Assembly: GCF_001905505.1 (NCBI RefSeq)
Contig: NZ_LIPG01000001.1
Span: 62,001 to 126,000 of the forward strand
Reading direction: 5' to 3'
Length of the DNA stretch: 64,000 bases
Origin: Streptomyces sp. CB02058
GTDB taxonomy: Bacteria; Actinomycetota; Actinomycetes; Streptomycetales; Streptomycetaceae
The notes beneath the pieces are model-generated. The model did no database searches. It saw only the letters and a list, made by a program, of their open reading frames with translations, and was not told where the DNA came from. Made by a program: the position numbers and the translations under genes. Numbering within the stretch: the stretch's first letter is position 1; each line of letters starts with the position of its first letter. Of this stretch, positions 33,783 through 41,258 are shown piece after piece.

Positions 33783-34562
33783 ATGCGCGCCACCGCCGTA
33801 CGCCGTACCGCCCTCGCCGCCGCCGTGGCGTCCCTGACCCTTCTCGCCACCGCGTGCAGCGGCTCGGACTCCGACGCCAAGGGCGACGGCGACGCCTCGG
33901 GAGCCAAGGATTCCTCCTCCGCCAAGCCCGCGGCGGTCAAGGCCCTGACGACGGCCGAGCTCGAGAAGGTCTCGCTGGAGCAGGGCGATGTCGCGGGCCA
34001 CAAGATCACGAAGACCGGCCCGGAGGACATCGGCAAGGCCGAGGACGTCACGGTGGACAAGAAGGAGTGCGAGCCCATCGGTTACGCCTTCTACGGCGTG
34101 AAGCGCGGCGAGCCGGTCGGCAACGCCGGACGCAAGGTCGTCGAGGAGCCCAAGAAGGACGAGGCCGCCGACCCCGAGGACGCGCTCGCCGGGATGCTCG
34201 ACATCACCTCGTCGCTGGTCACCCTCGCCTCGTACGACGGTGAGGGCGCGGCCCAGAGCCTCGCCGAGCTCCGCGAGTCCGCCGCCGCGTGCGCCGAGGG
34301 CGGGTTCACCCTGGCGATGAAGGGTTCGAAGCAGAAGGTCACCAAGCTGACCGAGGAGAAGGTGACCGGCGGCGAGGAGGCCCTCGCGTGGCGGGTGCAG
34401 ATGGGTGAGGGCGACGCCGCGGCTCCCTTCAAGCTCGTGAGCCTGCGCCAGGGCGGAACGGTTGCCACGTTCTTCTCCTTCAACCTCGGCAAGACGGGCG
34501 CGGACGCCGACTTCGACCTGCCGACCGCGGTCATCGACGCGCAGGTCGGGAAGCTCGGCTGA
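33783..34562 (+). CDS. Putative lipoprotein
   Basis: 259 aa. Signal peptide with lipobox LLATAC, lipidated C25, then a Ser/Asp/Lys-rich linker and a globular domain (about 50-259) with two cysteines (KKECEP, AAACAEG) that may pair. Start at the ATG at 33783 because it gives a standard signal peptide. Function unknown; the domain resembles other actinobacterial cell-surface lipoproteins of the LpqN/sensor type only loosely. Its 3' end overlaps the DMT exporter gene by 32 bp. Confidence 0.78.
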   Translation: MRATAVRRTALAAAVASLTLLATACSGSDSDAKGDGDASGAKDSSSAKPAAVKALTTAELEKVSLEQGDVAGHKITKTGPEDIGKAEDVTVDKKECEPIGYAFYGVKRGEPVGNAGRKVVEEPKKDEAADPEDALAGMLDITSSLVTLASYDGEGAAQSLAELRESAAACAEGGFTLAMKGSKQKVTKLTEEKVTGGEEALAWRVQMGEGDAAAPFKLVSLRQGGTVATFFSFNLGKTGADADFDLPTAVIDAQVGKLG

Positions 34563-35487
34563 CCCGGACGCGGTGAGGGGGCGGGGGCCGGAGGGACGGC
34601 TCCCGCCCCTTCGTCGTCCGGGGGCGGGCGAGGACCACGGCGGCGACGACGATCAGCGCGCCGGCGAGCTGTACGGGGGACAGGGTCTCGTCCAGGACGA
34701 GATAGCCGAGCGCCATCGCGGTGAGCGGTGACGCGAAGCCGAGCACGGACACGGTCAGCGCCGGCAGCCGTTCCACGCCCCGGAACCACACCGCGTAGGC
34801 GAGCAGGGCGCCGATCAGCCCGAGATAGGCGAAGCCGGCGACGTTGCGGCCGTCGACCGAGCCGGGCAGCCCTTCGCCGATCAGGGTGACGGGCAGCAGG
34901 AGGATCCCGCCGAAGCTCAACTGCCAGCCCGTGGACGTCAGCAGCCCCACGCCGGGCGGGCGCCCCCAGCGCTTCGTCAGTACGACGCCGGTCGCCATGC
35001 TGACCGCGCCCAGGAGCCCGGCGCCCACGCCCACCGCGTCCAGACCCGCGCGGGGCGTCAGGGCAAGCAGACCGACACCCACGATGCCCAGCGCGCAGGC
35101 GGCCGCGTGCGCCGGCGTGATCCGCTCCTTCAGCAGCAGCGCCGACAGGGCGAGGACGACCGTCGGCTGTACGGCCATCACCAGGGCGGCCACTCCGCCG
35201 GGCAGGTGATAGGCGGCGACGAACAGCAGATAGAGGAAGGCCCCGATGTTCAGGGTGCCGAGGACGGCGGCGCGCCACCACCAGCTTCCGCGCGGCAGCG
35301 TCCGGCCGATGGCGAGCAGGATCAGACCCGCCGGCAGGGCCCGGACCGTGGCGGCCAGTAACGGCCGGTCGGGCGGCAGGAATTCGGTGGTGACGAGATA
35401 GGTGGAGCCCCAGACGAGCGGGGCCAGGGCGGTGAGCGCGGAGTCGGCCGCGGTCCGGTCGGCCGGAGAGCCTGAGTCCTGGGTCAT
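34531..35487 (-). CDS. DMT-superfamily (EamA) exporter
   Basis: 318 aa, ten predicted helices in two EamA repeats (WGSTYLVTTEFLPPDRPLLAA in the first, GLIGALLAYAVWFRGVERLP in the second), with a basic Pro-rich tail. It probably exports an amino acid, nucleoside or drug. The leaderless start at 35487 is 6 nt after TACGGT. It is divergent to a MarR gene with two palindromic operators between, so it should be the MarR target. Confidence 0.85.
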   Translation of the reverse strand: MTQDSGSPADRTAADSALTALAPLVWGSTYLVTTEFLPPDRPLLAATVRALPAGLILLAIGRTLPRGSWWWRAAVLGTLNIGAFLYLLFVAAYHLPGGVAALVMAVQPTVVLALSALLLKERITPAHAAACALGIVGVGLLALTPRAGLDAVGVGAGLLGAVSMATGVVLTKRWGRPPGVGLLTSTGWQLSFGGILLLPVTLIGEGLPGSVDGRNVAGFAYLGLIGALLAYAVWFRGVERLPALTVSVLGFASPLTAMALGYLVLDETLSPVQLAGALIVVAAVVLARPRTTKGREPSLRPPPPHRVRVSRASRPARR

Positions 35488-35493
35488 GGCTGG

Positions 35494-35499
35494 ACCGTA
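35494..35499 (-). promoter_or_regulatory. -10 box of leaderless EamA gene
   Basis: TACGGT on the minus strand, 6 nt before the ATG at 35487. Confidence 0.5.
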
Positions 35500-35505
35500 G
35501 CGTTT

Positions 35506-35523
35506 TTGCTTAGCGCTAAGCAA
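35506..35523. promoter_or_regulatory. MarR operator 1
   Basis: Perfect palindrome TTGCTTAGCGCTAAGCAA, just upstream of the EamA -10 box. Confidence 0.7.
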
Positions 35524-35528
35524 GTAGA

Positions 35529-35546
35529 TAGCTCAACGCTAAGCTA
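35529..35546. promoter_or_regulatory. MarR operator 2
   Basis: TAGCTCAACGCTAAGCTA, an imperfect copy of operator 1 with its centre 23 bp away, ending 4 bp before the TATGCT -10 of the MarR gene. Confidence 0.6.
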
Positions 35547-35550
35547 AAGA

Positions 35551-35556
35551 TATGCT
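35551..35556 (+). promoter_or_regulatory. -10 box of leaderless MarR gene
   Basis: TATGCT with 7 nt to the ATG at 35564; the ATG at 35552 lies in the box and is rejected. Confidence 0.55.
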
Positions 35557-35563
35557 GGGGTCC

Positions 35564-36076
35564 ATGAGCGACCATGTGGACCGCGTGCTGGCGCAGTGGG
35601 CGGAGCAGTGCCCTGACCTGGACTCCTCGTCGATGGGTGTGTTCGGGCGCATCAAGCGGCTGGCCCGGATCGTCGAGGCCGAACAGCGCGCGGTGTTCGG
35701 CGCGCACGACCTGGACCCCGCGGCGTTCGACGTCCTGGCCACGCTGCGGCGCAGCCCGGCTCCCCACCGGCTGACCCCGGTGGAGCTGATGCGGTCCGCC
35801 ATGGTCACGTCGGGCGCGATCACCCAGAGGCTGGACCGGCTGGAGGAGCGTGAACTGGTCGTACGCACCCGTCGCCAGGAGGACGGCCGCAGCGTGCACG
35901 TCTCGCTCACGGCGGCGGGCAGGGAGCTGATCGACCGGGCGCTGGTGGACCATGTGGAGAACCAGAACCGCCTGCTGTCCGGCCTCACCGAGGAGCAGCG
36001 CGACCAGGTCGCGGGCGACCTGCGCGGCCTGCTGGAGTCCCTGGGTGACACGGACCGCCAGGTCAGGCTGGGGTGA
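35564..36076 (+). CDS. MarR-family repressor of the divergent exporter
   Basis: 170 aa. Winged helix: LTPVELMRSAMVTSGAITQR as helix-turn-helix and RQEDGRSVHVSLTAAG as wing. N- and C-terminal helices form the dimer. The two palindromes upstream should be its sites, giving coordinate repression of itself and the EamA exporter. Ligand unknown. Confidence 0.85.
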   Translation: MSDHVDRVLAQWAEQCPDLDSSSMGVFGRIKRLARIVEAEQRAVFGAHDLDPAAFDVLATLRRSPAPHRLTPVELMRSAMVTSGAITQRLDRLEERELVVRTRRQEDGRSVHVSLTAAGRELIDRALVDHVENQNRLLSGLTEEQRDQVAGDLRGLLESLGDTDRQVRLG

Positions 36077-36085
36077 GGCCCCGGC

Positions 36086-36328
36086 TCAGGGCAGCGGTAC
36101 GAGCCTCACGACGGTGACCGTCAGCACGGTCCCGGAGACGTAGTAGAGGACGATGGCCCCGGCCACGGTCGCCTCGCGCCGGTCGCGTTCGAGCTTGACG
36201 GCGGTCGAGGCGTGTCCGTAGGGGTCCAGGCCCAGGGTGCGCGCCATCTCGTCCCGGAACGAGTCGCCGTCGCGCATCTTGGCCAGGGTGTCGTCGGCGG
36301 GCGGTGCGTAGGAGATGCGGAAACTCAA
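36086..36328 (-). CDS. RelE/ParE-like putative toxin
   Basis: 80 aa from a TTG start that shares TTGA with the upstream stop. FRISYAPPADDTLAKM at the N terminus, LDPYG in the middle and REATVAGAIVLYYVSGTVL before a final beta strand follow the order of RelE-fold toxins (helices, then DPYG, then an antiparallel sheet). The C-terminal catalytic His/Arg of RelE is not obvious (ends VVRLVPLP), so nuclease activity is uncertain. A membrane peptide is the alternative reading of the hydrophobic end. Confidence 0.55.
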   Translation of the reverse strand: MSFRISYAPPADDTLAKMRDGDSFRDEMARTLGLDPYGHASTAVKLERDRREATVAGAIVLYYVSGTVLTVTVVRLVPLP

Positions 36329-36573
36329 GCGACGTTCCGCCTCTCGGCCTCGTCCTGCGCCAGCCGGTCCAGGATCTGCTCGGCCTCGGGGTCGGGTACG
36401 GACTCGAGCATCCAGTGGCGCATCACGGCCTGGATCTCGTGCACCCCGGCCTCGTTGATCGCCTGGTCGAACTCCTCGCGTCTCTCCTCGGGGAGCGCGG
36501 CGCGGATCGCCGGAATGCTGTTGGGCACCTCGACCTCGGTACCGCCGACGAAGGTCCTCAGAGACTCGCCCAT
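36325..36573 (-). CDS. DUF6247-like putative antitoxin
   Basis: 82 aa, mostly helical and acidic: IPAIRAALPEERREEFDQAI, NEAGVHEIQAVMRHWMLESV, then an acidic C-terminal helix. GGGGAGAA ribosome site before the ATG at 36573. It is directly upstream of, and translationally coupled to, a RelE-like protein, the standard antitoxin-first order of type II modules. No clear DNA-binding domain is present. The family name is from memory. Confidence 0.55.
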   Translation of the reverse strand: MGESLRTFVGGTEVEVPNSIPAIRAALPEERREEFDQAINEAGVHEIQAVMRHWMLESVPDPEAEQILDRLAQDEAERRNVA

Positions 36574-37249
36574 GATCGTTCTCCCCGATCTCCTTGCTCT
36601 CCACGCCCTGCCGACCCCGTACCGCCGGGGTGTGTACCTGGGTAACGGGCGGGTGTGGAGGTCACGTTAGCGGGTGCCACGGTGGGAGGGGACCATGCCT
36701 GCATCGCCCTGCCGGGCGGTACGGGCGGTGCGGGCGGTCCGCGCAGGCCCGGCGGGCGGATGGTTCGGGCAGGCCGGGCGGCCGGGCGGTCGGAGCGGTG
36801 TCGCGGGCCCCGCCCCCCGAACCTGCGTGCGTCGACTGCCACATGACCGTGGGCCGGTGCGACGAGCATCCATGATTCGCCCAATACTCGGGCAAAGGTG
36901 CGGGGTTGGAGCTCGTTGTCAGTGTCGGCTCCTAGACTCGCAAGCGCGCGGTCGGCTTCCGGGGGCTCCAGCTCTGAAGAGAATGGTTGCATCCCCGGCC
37001 TGTACGGGGGCGGCCCGGAGAACGCGTCCGGGACCCAACCGACGACCGGGCTTCGTCGATGGCCAGCACACATGACCTGCCAGAGCCGACCGCGCACCGT
37101 ACCCGCGCTCGCGGGCACCCTTCCTTGCTGCTTCCCTATGGGGCGGGCCCGAGGAAGCCCGTCCCCTGGGCCGGGCACCAAAAGGCCCCATCGGGAAGGT
37201 CGACTGCGGTCGCGCAGGTTGCTGCGCTTCGCTGCTGTGCCGCAGTCCG
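36574..37249. other. Gene-poor stretch between the TA-like pair and a small membrane gene
   Basis: No frame with Streptomyces-like codon use was found. The stretch contains the upstream region of the antitoxin gene and, at its right end, the stem GACTGCGG (37202-37209) / CCGCAGTC (37240-37247) enclosing a second stem GCGCA/TGCGC (37212-37216 / 37223-37227), directly after the stop of the minus-strand gene at 37250. This may be a terminator or structured RNA. Confidence 0.4.
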
Positions 37250-37420
37250 CTATCCGCTGAGAGTGTTCACAAGAGCCACGAAGATGCCCACACCGGAGAC
37301 GGCCAGGACGACGAGGCCGACAACCACCAACACGCAGAATGAGGCAACCGCCACCATGACCCAAGCCCGGCCCTCGGCTCGGTGGTACTCGGTGTCATCG
37401 TTCCAGTCCTGATCAATCAC
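37250..37420 (-). CDS. Small membrane protein, 56 aa
   Basis: From the GTG at 37420 (GGGGGGC upstream) it reads MIDQDWNDDTEYHRAEGRAW, then one hydrophobic helix of about 35 residues (VMVAVASFCVLVVVGLVVLA and on). The acidic N terminus is probably inside. An upstream ATG at 37480 would add a Cys-rich leader and is less likely. Function unknown. Confidence 0.5.
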   Translation of the reverse strand: MIDQDWNDDTEYHRAEGRAWVMVAVASFCVLVVVGLVVLAVSGVGIFVALVNTLSG

Positions 37421-37594
37421 GTTGCCCCCCACGGCGCACAGTACAGACAGCGGTAGCAGGCCGGCGTCCGCGCAGCACACCAGCTTTGCGGATCGGCGCC
37501 ACCTTTGTCAGGCCGGTCGCGAGGGCTCATCGATCAGGCTCAGTCCTCTGCAAGCCGCTCCGCTGAGGTCCCACAGCGGGCCCAGGCAGCGAAA

Positions 37595-37633
37595 ATGCCC
37601 CCGCCCCGCGCCGTATGCGCAGGTCGGGGGCAT
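37595..37633 (-). terminator. Intrinsic terminator of gpmA
   Basis: ATGCCCCCG / CGGGGGCAT 9-bp stem 12 bp after the gpmA stop; on the minus strand it is followed by TTTTCGC. Confidence 0.65.
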
Positions 37634-37644
37634 GGTTGCGAAGG

Positions 37645-38406
37645 CTACTTCTTCTTGCCCTGGTTCTTCACGGCCTCGATCGCGGCCTTCGCCGCGTCCG
37701 GGTCGAGGTACGTGCCGCCCGGCTTCAGGGGGCGGAAGTCGGCGTCCAGTTCGTAGGCGAGCGGGATGCCGGTGGGGATGTTGAGGCCCGAGATGGCGTC
37801 GTCGGAGATGCCGTCCAGGTGCTTCACCAGGCCGCGCAGGCTGTTGCCGTGGGCGGCGACCAGGACGGTCTTGCCGTCGAGGAGGTCCGGGACGATGCCG
37901 TCGTACCAGTACGGCAGCATGCGGATGACGACGTCCTTGAGGCACTCCGTGCGCGGGCGCAGCTCCGGCGGGATCGTCGCGTAGCGCGGGTCGGCGCTCT
38001 GCGAGAACTCGGTGCCGTCCTCGAGGGCGGGCGGCGGGGTGTCGTAGGAACGGCGCCAGAGCATGAACTGCTCCTCGCCGAACTCGGCGAGCGTCTGGGC
38101 CTTGTCCTTGCCCTGGAGTGCGCCGTAGTGGCGCTCGTTCAGGCGCCAGGAGCGGTGGACGGGGATCCAGTGGCGGTCCGCGGCCTCCAGCCCGAGCTGG
38201 GCGGTGCGGATCGCGCGCTTCTGGAGGGAGGTGTGCACGACGTCGGGGAGCAGGCCGGCGTCCTTGAGCAGCTCACCGCCGCGGACCGCCTCCTTCTCGC
38301 CCTTGTCGGTGAGGTCTACGTCCACCCATCCGGTGAACAGGTTCTTCGCGTTCCATTCGCTCTCGCCGTGGCGGAGGAGGATCAGCTTGTACGGTGCGTC
38401 GGCCAT
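37645..38406 (-). CDS. gpmA: 2,3-bisphosphoglycerate-dependent phosphoglycerate mutase
   Basis: 253 aa, complete dPGM. The phospho-acceptor histidine is H13 in [19 protein letters not shown] carries the catalytic glutamate and [10 protein letters not shown] the second histidine. It interconverts 3- and 2-phosphoglycerate in glycolysis. Leaderless start at 38406. It keeps the mshA - ybjN - gpm - phoRP order also seen in mycobacteria. Confidence 0.95.
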   Translation of the reverse strand: MADAPYKLILLRHGESEWNAKNLFTGWVDVDLTDKGEKEAVRGGELLKDAGLLPDVVHTSLQKRAIRTAQLGLEAADRHWIPVHRSWRLNERHYGALQGKDKAQTLAEFGEEQFMLWRRSYDTPPPALEDGTEFSQSADPRYATIPPELRPRTECLKDVVIRMLPYWYDGIVPDLLDGKTVLVAAHGNSLRGLVKHLDGISDDAISGLNIPTGIPLAYELDADFRPLKPGGTYLDPDAAKAAIEAVKNQGKKK

Positions 38407-38413
38407 GGGTCCG

Positions 38414-38419
38414 AGCGTA
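38414..38419 (-). promoter_or_regulatory. -10 box of leaderless gpmA
   Basis: TACGCT on the minus strand, 7 nt before the ATG at 38406. Confidence 0.55.
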
Positions 38420-38614
38420 ATCGAACCCGTGCGAGCTCCGCGCGCTCGGTCACAGGGCGGACGGAGGCGGGGTGGAGAACCTCCGATTGACGGGCGGCGT
38501 CAATTGAGTGGCGGCCGGGGAATCCGCCTTCGTAATGTTCGGTCAGGAGTAGGGCCGCTTACATGAGGACCCGCTCGCATCCATTCCGTACGTACGCCCC
38601 CGGGGGGAAGCCCT

Positions 38615-39982
38615 ATGTCTGTCGCCGGTCTCAGAAAGGCGGCACACGAGACGGTCGCCGGCCTCCCCAGGGAGTTCTGGTGGCTGTGGACCAGCACGCT
38701 GGTCAACCGCCTCGGGGCGTTCGTCGCCACCTTCATGGCCCTCTATCTGACCCTGGACCGGGGCTACTCGGCCTCGTACGCGGGTCTCGTCGCCGCGCTC
38801 CACGGGCTCGGCGGGGTCGTCTCGTCGCTCGGGGCCGGGGTGATGACGGACCGGCTGGGCCGTCGCCCGACCATGCTGATCGCGCAGCTCTCGACCGCCG
38901 TCTCGGTGGCCGTGCTCGGCTTCATGGTGCATCCGGTTGCCATCGCGGGCGTCGCCTTCGTCGTGGGGATGGCGAGCAACGCGTCCCGGCCCGCCGTGCA
39001 GGCGATGATGGCCGACATCGTCAGGCCCGAGGACCGGGTGCGGGCGTTCTCGCTCAACTACTGGGCGATCAACCTGGGGTTCGCGGTCTCCTCGGCGGGG
39101 GCCGGCTTCATCGCCGAGTACAGCTATCTGGCCGGCTTCATGGGAGAGGCCGCGCTCACGCTGCTCTGCGCCGTCGTCGTCTTCCTCAAGGTGCCGGAGT
39201 CCCGCCCCGAGGCGAAGCCGCAGGCTGCCGGGGTCCGTGCGCCCGACGACGTGCGGCTGAGCACCGTGCTGCGCGACGGGCGCTACATGGGTGTCGTCGG
39301 GCTGTCCTTCCTGGTCGCGCTGATCTTCCAGCAGGGATACGTGGGCCTGCCGGTCGCCATGGGCACGGACGGGCTGTCCAGCTCGGACTTCGGTACGGCC
39401 ATCGCCGTCAACGGCGTGATGATCGTGGCCCTGCAGATCCCCGTCACCCGCTTCATCCAGCACCGGGACCCCAGGCGGCTGCTGATCATCTCGTCCCTGG
39501 TCGCGGGGTACGGGTTCGGGCTGACCGCCTTCGCGGGGTCGGTCGGGGTGTACGCGCTGACGGTGTGCGTCTGGACCCTCGCCGAGATCGTCAACGCGCC
39601 GACGCAGACCGGCATCGTGGTGCAGCTGTCCCCGGCACACGGCAGGGGCCGCTACCAGGGCGTGTACTCGATGTCCTGGTCGGTGGCGGCGCTCGTCGCG
39701 CCGCTGATGTCCGGCTTCGTGATCGACCACTACGGCGCGGCCTGGCTGTGGGGGACCTGCGCGGTGCTGGGCACGGTCACCGCGTTCGGCTACTGGCTGC
39801 TCATGCGGAACCTCGACCTGCCGGAGCCGGTGGTCGCGGGCTCGCCGGCCCCCGAGGACCTGGCGGTCGCGGAGCCCGCGGCCCCGGAGGCGCGTGGGGG
39901 CGCGGGCCAGGTGGTCGCCGAGCCCGCGGTGCGGGAAGCGCGCCACGGCGAGGACCGGGCGGTCGCGGAGCCGACGGCCTGA
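38615..39982 (+). CDS. MFS transporter (12 helices)
   Basis: 455 aa. TLVNRLGAFVATFMALYLTL in helix 1 and motif A GAGVMTDRLGRRPTML between helices 2 and 3; DHA1-like drug or metabolite exporter. The last 50 residues are a charged Ala/Glu/Pro tail with three degenerate AVAEPA units. GGGGGGAAG lies upstream of the ATG. Substrate unknown. It is followed by a very stable hairpin. Confidence 0.87.
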   Translation: MSVAGLRKAAHETVAGLPREFWWLWTSTLVNRLGAFVATFMALYLTLDRGYSASYAGLVAALHGLGGVVSSLGAGVMTDRLGRRPTMLIAQLSTAVSVAVLGFMVHPVAIAGVAFVVGMASNASRPAVQAMMADIVRPEDRVRAFSLNYWAINLGFAVSSAGAGFIAEYSYLAGFMGEAALTLLCAVVVFLKVPESRPEAKPQAAGVRAPDDVRLSTVLRDGRYMGVVGLSFLVALIFQQGYVGLPVAMGTDGLSSSDFGTAIAVNGVMIVALQIPVTRFIQHRDPRRLLIISSLVAGYGFGLTAFAGSVGVYALTVCVWTLAEIVNAPTQTGIVVQLSPAHGRGRYQGVYSMSWSVAALVAPLMSGFVIDHYGAAWLWGTCAVLGTVTAFGYWLLMRNLDLPEPVVAGSPAPEDLAVAEPAAPEARGGAGQVVAEPAVREARHGEDRAVAEPTA

Positions 39983-39993
39983 GGAGCGCGCCA

Positions 39994-40040
39994 CGGCGGG
40001 GCCCCGGGAGCGGACACATGTCCGTCCCGGGGCCCCGCCG
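39994..40040. terminator. Large bidirectional stem-loop between convergent genes
   Basis: Perfect 16-bp arms 39994-40009 and 40025-40040, continued after a one-base bulge by CGGACA/TGTCCG (40011-40016 / 40019-40024) with a 2-nt loop. It sits between the MFS stop (39982) and the stop of the Cys-rich gene (40059). No U tract. Confidence 0.6.
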
Positions 40041-40058
40041 CGAGGTTCGGCCCGGCTC

Positions 40059-40199
40059 TCAGCCGCCGCACTGGCACGGCGCGCCGGACTGGCAGCCGCA
40101 CCCGCAGCCCGAGCCGCAACCGCAGGCTCCCAGCACGGGCAGGTGCACCACTTCGGTCGGGGTCTCCTGCTGGGGTTCGGTCACGGGGGAATCGGCCAT
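40059..40199 (-). CDS. 46-aa cysteine-rich protein, possible metal binder
   Basis: Strong ribosome site GAGGAGGG 4 nt before the ATG at 40199. The N-terminal half is acidic and polar (MADSPVTEPQQETPTEVVHL); the C-terminal half contains seven cysteines in 19 residues: C26-x-C28, C32-x-C34-x-C36, C42-x-C44, spaced by Gly. This CxC spacing is metallothionein-like or suited to binding Zn/Cu/Cd. No signal peptide. The stop overlaps nothing; the convergent hairpin follows. Function not known. Confidence 0.65.
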   Translation of the reverse strand: MADSPVTEPQQETPTEVVHLPVLGACGCGSGCGCGCQSGAPCQCGG

Positions 40200-40381
40200 G
40201 GTCCCTCCTCAGGGCGTACGACTCGACGGCGTACGGCACATGCGTGGGCACACATGCCGACGACGGGGACCGCGGGCATGCCGCGTCGCCCCCGCACCCA
40301 TTGCATGCCCAGTCCGGAGGGCGCATCAACGGCGCACGAGTGCTGGAACGGACGTACGAATGAGGTGAGGCCCGCGCCCCT

Positions 40382-41059
40382 CTACGCCCCCTCCACCGGT
40401 CCCGCCGCCTGGATCTCGTCCGCGTGCTCGCCCGTGACCAGGTAGACGACGCGCTTGGCGACCGACACGGCGTGGTCGGCGAAGCGCTCGTAGTAGCGGC
40501 CGAGCAGGGTCACGTCGACGGCGGTCTCGATGCCGTGCTTCCAGCGGTCGTCCATCAGGTGCTGGAACAGCGTGCGGTGCAGCAGGTCCATCTCGTCGTC
40601 GTCCTGCTCCAGCTGGAGCGCCAGGTCGACGTCCTTCGTGATGATGACCTCGGCGGCCTTCGCCATCAGCCGCTGCGCCAGCTGACCCATCTCCAGGATG
40701 GTGGCGTGCAGGTCGTGCGGTACGGCCGACTCGGGAAAGCGCAGCCGCGCCAGCTTGGCGACGTGCTGGGCGAGGTCGCCCGAGCGCTCCAGGTCGGCGC
40801 TCATCCGCAGGGAGGTGACCACTATCCGCAGATCCGTCGCGACCGGCTGCTGGCGGGCCAGCAGTGCGATGGCGCGGGCCTCCAGGTCGTGCTGGAGGTC
40901 GTCGACCTTCTGGTCCGCGGCGATCACGCTCTCGGCGAGCTTGAGATCGGCGTCGAGCATGGACGTCGTCGCCCGCCCGATCGCCGAGCCGACGAGCCTG
41001 GCCATCTCGACCAGGTCCTCGCCGATCGAATCGAGTTCCTCGTGATAAGCGTCGCGCAT
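40382..41059 (-). CDS. phoU: Phosphate-signalling protein PhoU
   Basis: 225 aa, two PhoU three-helix repeats (e.g. DLVEMARLVGSAIGRAT and MGQLAQRLMAKAAEVI) with the usual acidic metal sites ExxxDxxxD. It modulates phosphate uptake and the PhoR kinase. GGAGAGGGAC lies before the ATG at 41059. It is divergent to phoR with a PHO box between, so it is PhoP-controlled as in S. coelicolor. Confidence 0.93.
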   Translation of the reverse strand: MRDAYHEELDSIGEDLVEMARLVGSAIGRATTSMLDADLKLAESVIAADQKVDDLQHDLEARAIALLARQQPVATDLRIVVTSLRMSADLERSGDLAQHVAKLARLRFPESAVPHDLHATILEMGQLAQRLMAKAAEVIITKDVDLALQLEQDDDEMDLLHRTLFQHLMDDRWKHGIETAVDVTLLGRYYERFADHAVSVAKRVVYLVTGEHADEIQAAGPVEGA

Positions 41060-41152
41060 GGAAGTCCCTCTCCAGATCCTTTGTTGAGGCCGGGGTCTAG
41101 GGCCGACCCCCACGTTGCCACGGTGCGGGTGCAACGCGTCGGGATCCGACCG

Positions 41153-41185
41153 CCCAAGTGAACCGGCACTATCCCCTCGGTGAAC
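41153..41185 (-). promoter_or_regulatory. PHO box (PhoP operator)
   Basis: Minus strand: GTTCACCGAGG (41185-41175), GGATAGTGCCG (41174-41164), GTTCACTTGGG (41163-41153): three contiguous 11-bp direct-repeat units of which two match the PhoP core GTTCACC/T. Shared by phoU and phoRP. Confidence 0.75.
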
Positions 41186-41246
41186 TCTGGGCGACGAGTG
41201 TTCGAGATGGCACCCGGATGGCTGGGAGAGTGTCGGCGCGCCCGCA

Positions 41247-41252
41247 TAACCT
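41247..41252 (+). promoter_or_regulatory. -10 box of leaderless phoRP transcript
   Basis: TAACCT with 6 nt to the phoR ATG at 41259. Confidence 0.6.
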
Positions 41253-41258
41253 TGAAGC

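Noticed and set aside
37100..37160. GGAAGCAGCAAGGAAGG on the minus strand, reminiscent of SRP RNA
   Set aside because: Order of elements differs from the conserved GGTCCGGAAGGAAGCAGC core and no long hairpin encloses it.
36898..37260. 120-codon frame in the gene-poor stretch
   Set aside because: Codon use unlike Streptomyces genes; no recognisable product.
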